Origin: Chitinophagaceae bacterium UBA4857
GTDB lineage: Bacteria > Bacteroidota > Bacteroidia > Chitinophagales > Chitinophagaceae
Direction of reading: 5' to 3'
DNA length: 35,332 bases
Assembly: GCA_002399735.1 (NCBI GenBank)
Contig: DHEF01000012.1
Location: forward strand, 1-35,332
Shown: positions 35,203 through 35,332 of the stretch, in pieces
Numbering within the stretch: position 1 is the first letter of the stretch
Layout of the letters: each line of letters begins with the position of its first letter
Notes under the pieces: generated by a model
What the model was told of the DNA's origin: nothing
The model's input: only the letters and a program-made list of their open reading frames with translations
Databases searched by the model: none
Position numbers and translations under genes: made by a program

Positions 35203-35332
35203 CGGAGTACTGCATTTTGGCCAATAGAATTAATTCGATATTAGTTATTGGATAAGCCTCATTGATGCTCTGCGTTGATGCAGTACCACCGATAAATCGG
35301 GGTGCACCTTGCACAATGCTGAGTAAAGTTAC
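35203..35332 (+). repeat. GCCCAATA-family repeats with nested inverted repeats, copies 3 and 4
   Basis: The outer arms GTACTGCAT (35207-35215) and ATGCAGTAC (35278-35286) are perfect inverted repeats. Nested inside, CCAATA (35221-35226) pairs with TATTGG (35246-35251). The segment TTGGCCAATAGAATTAAT matches the copy near 9026-9042. From 35303 a second unit begins (CACCTTGCACAATGCTGAGTAAAGTT), similar to 5748-5776, and is cut by the window edge. Confidence 0.6.

Noticed and set aside
34747..35332. Possible CRISPR array
   Set aside because: The repeats differ from each other and are not evenly spaced, and there are no cas genes. They are palindromic extragenic elements.
1..35332. tRNA or rRNA genes
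   Set aside because: I looked for cloverleaf-like GGTTCGAATCC arms and rRNA landmarks in the intergenic gaps and saw none.

Overview
The window comes from a Bacteroidota chromosome, most likely family Chitinophagaceae (inference). It is AT-rich. It carries a secreted protein with a type IX secretion (T9SS) sorting tail, TAnnTTTG-like promoter elements, a Bacteroidota-style OppC-like permease with a long extracytoplasmic loop, a HopJ-like protein, and intergenic DNA full of short repeats. There is no phage, integrase, transposase, CRISPR array, rRNA or tRNA that I can recognise. It reads as ordinary chromosome with a mosaic of small intergenic repeats.

Layout. 1-5.7 kb: uvrB (excision repair), a lone OppC-type ABC permease on the minus strand, and a secreted sialate O-acetylesterase. 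5.9-11 kb, minus strand: polA with intact proofreading, and a secreted LamG plus endonuclease/exonuclease/phosphatase-fold protein. 11-12.1 kb: a two-gene YeeE/YedE pair for import of sulfur compounds. 12.1-14.5 kb: a DUF4421-like outer-membrane protein and a class A beta-lactamase-like serine hydrolase, divergently transcribed. 14.9-18.1 kb: a GH9 glycosidase fused to a NodB-like deacetylase domain, then a fatty acid hydroxylase/sterol desaturase family enzyme. 18.3-19.7 kb, minus strand: a surface lipoprotein with an internal duplication, broken by a single +1 frameshift.

19.9-25.1 kb is the most coherent operon: a TetR-family regulator, a type I secretion-style ABC protein, an HlyD-type adaptor and a TolC-type outer-membrane channel. 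The ABC protein keeps Walker A but has altered Q-loop, signature, Walker B and H-switch residues. A perfect 17-bp palindrome upstream of the tetR gene is a good candidate operator. 25.4-26.5 kb: a HopJ-like gene and an orphan OmpR-type response regulator, convergent across a strong bidirectional terminator. 27.2-29.5 kb: a large T9SS-exported protein with calcium-binding type 3 repeats, preceded by a long AT-rich leader with a terminator-like hairpin. 29.8-34.7 kb: a divergent GroES-like protein, a HerA-type ATPase (DUF853), a small secreted protein, a D-2-hydroxyacid dehydrogenase and an Old Yellow Enzyme. The last 0.6 kb is a pile-up of non-coding palindromic repeats.

Two intergenic repeat families recur: one bounded by TTGGGGCT (at least six copies, both orientations) and one containing GCCCAATA or a close variant with nested inverted repeats. 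Five genes carry a TAnnTT-type -7 element only 3-4 nt before the start codon, which suggests leaderless transcripts.
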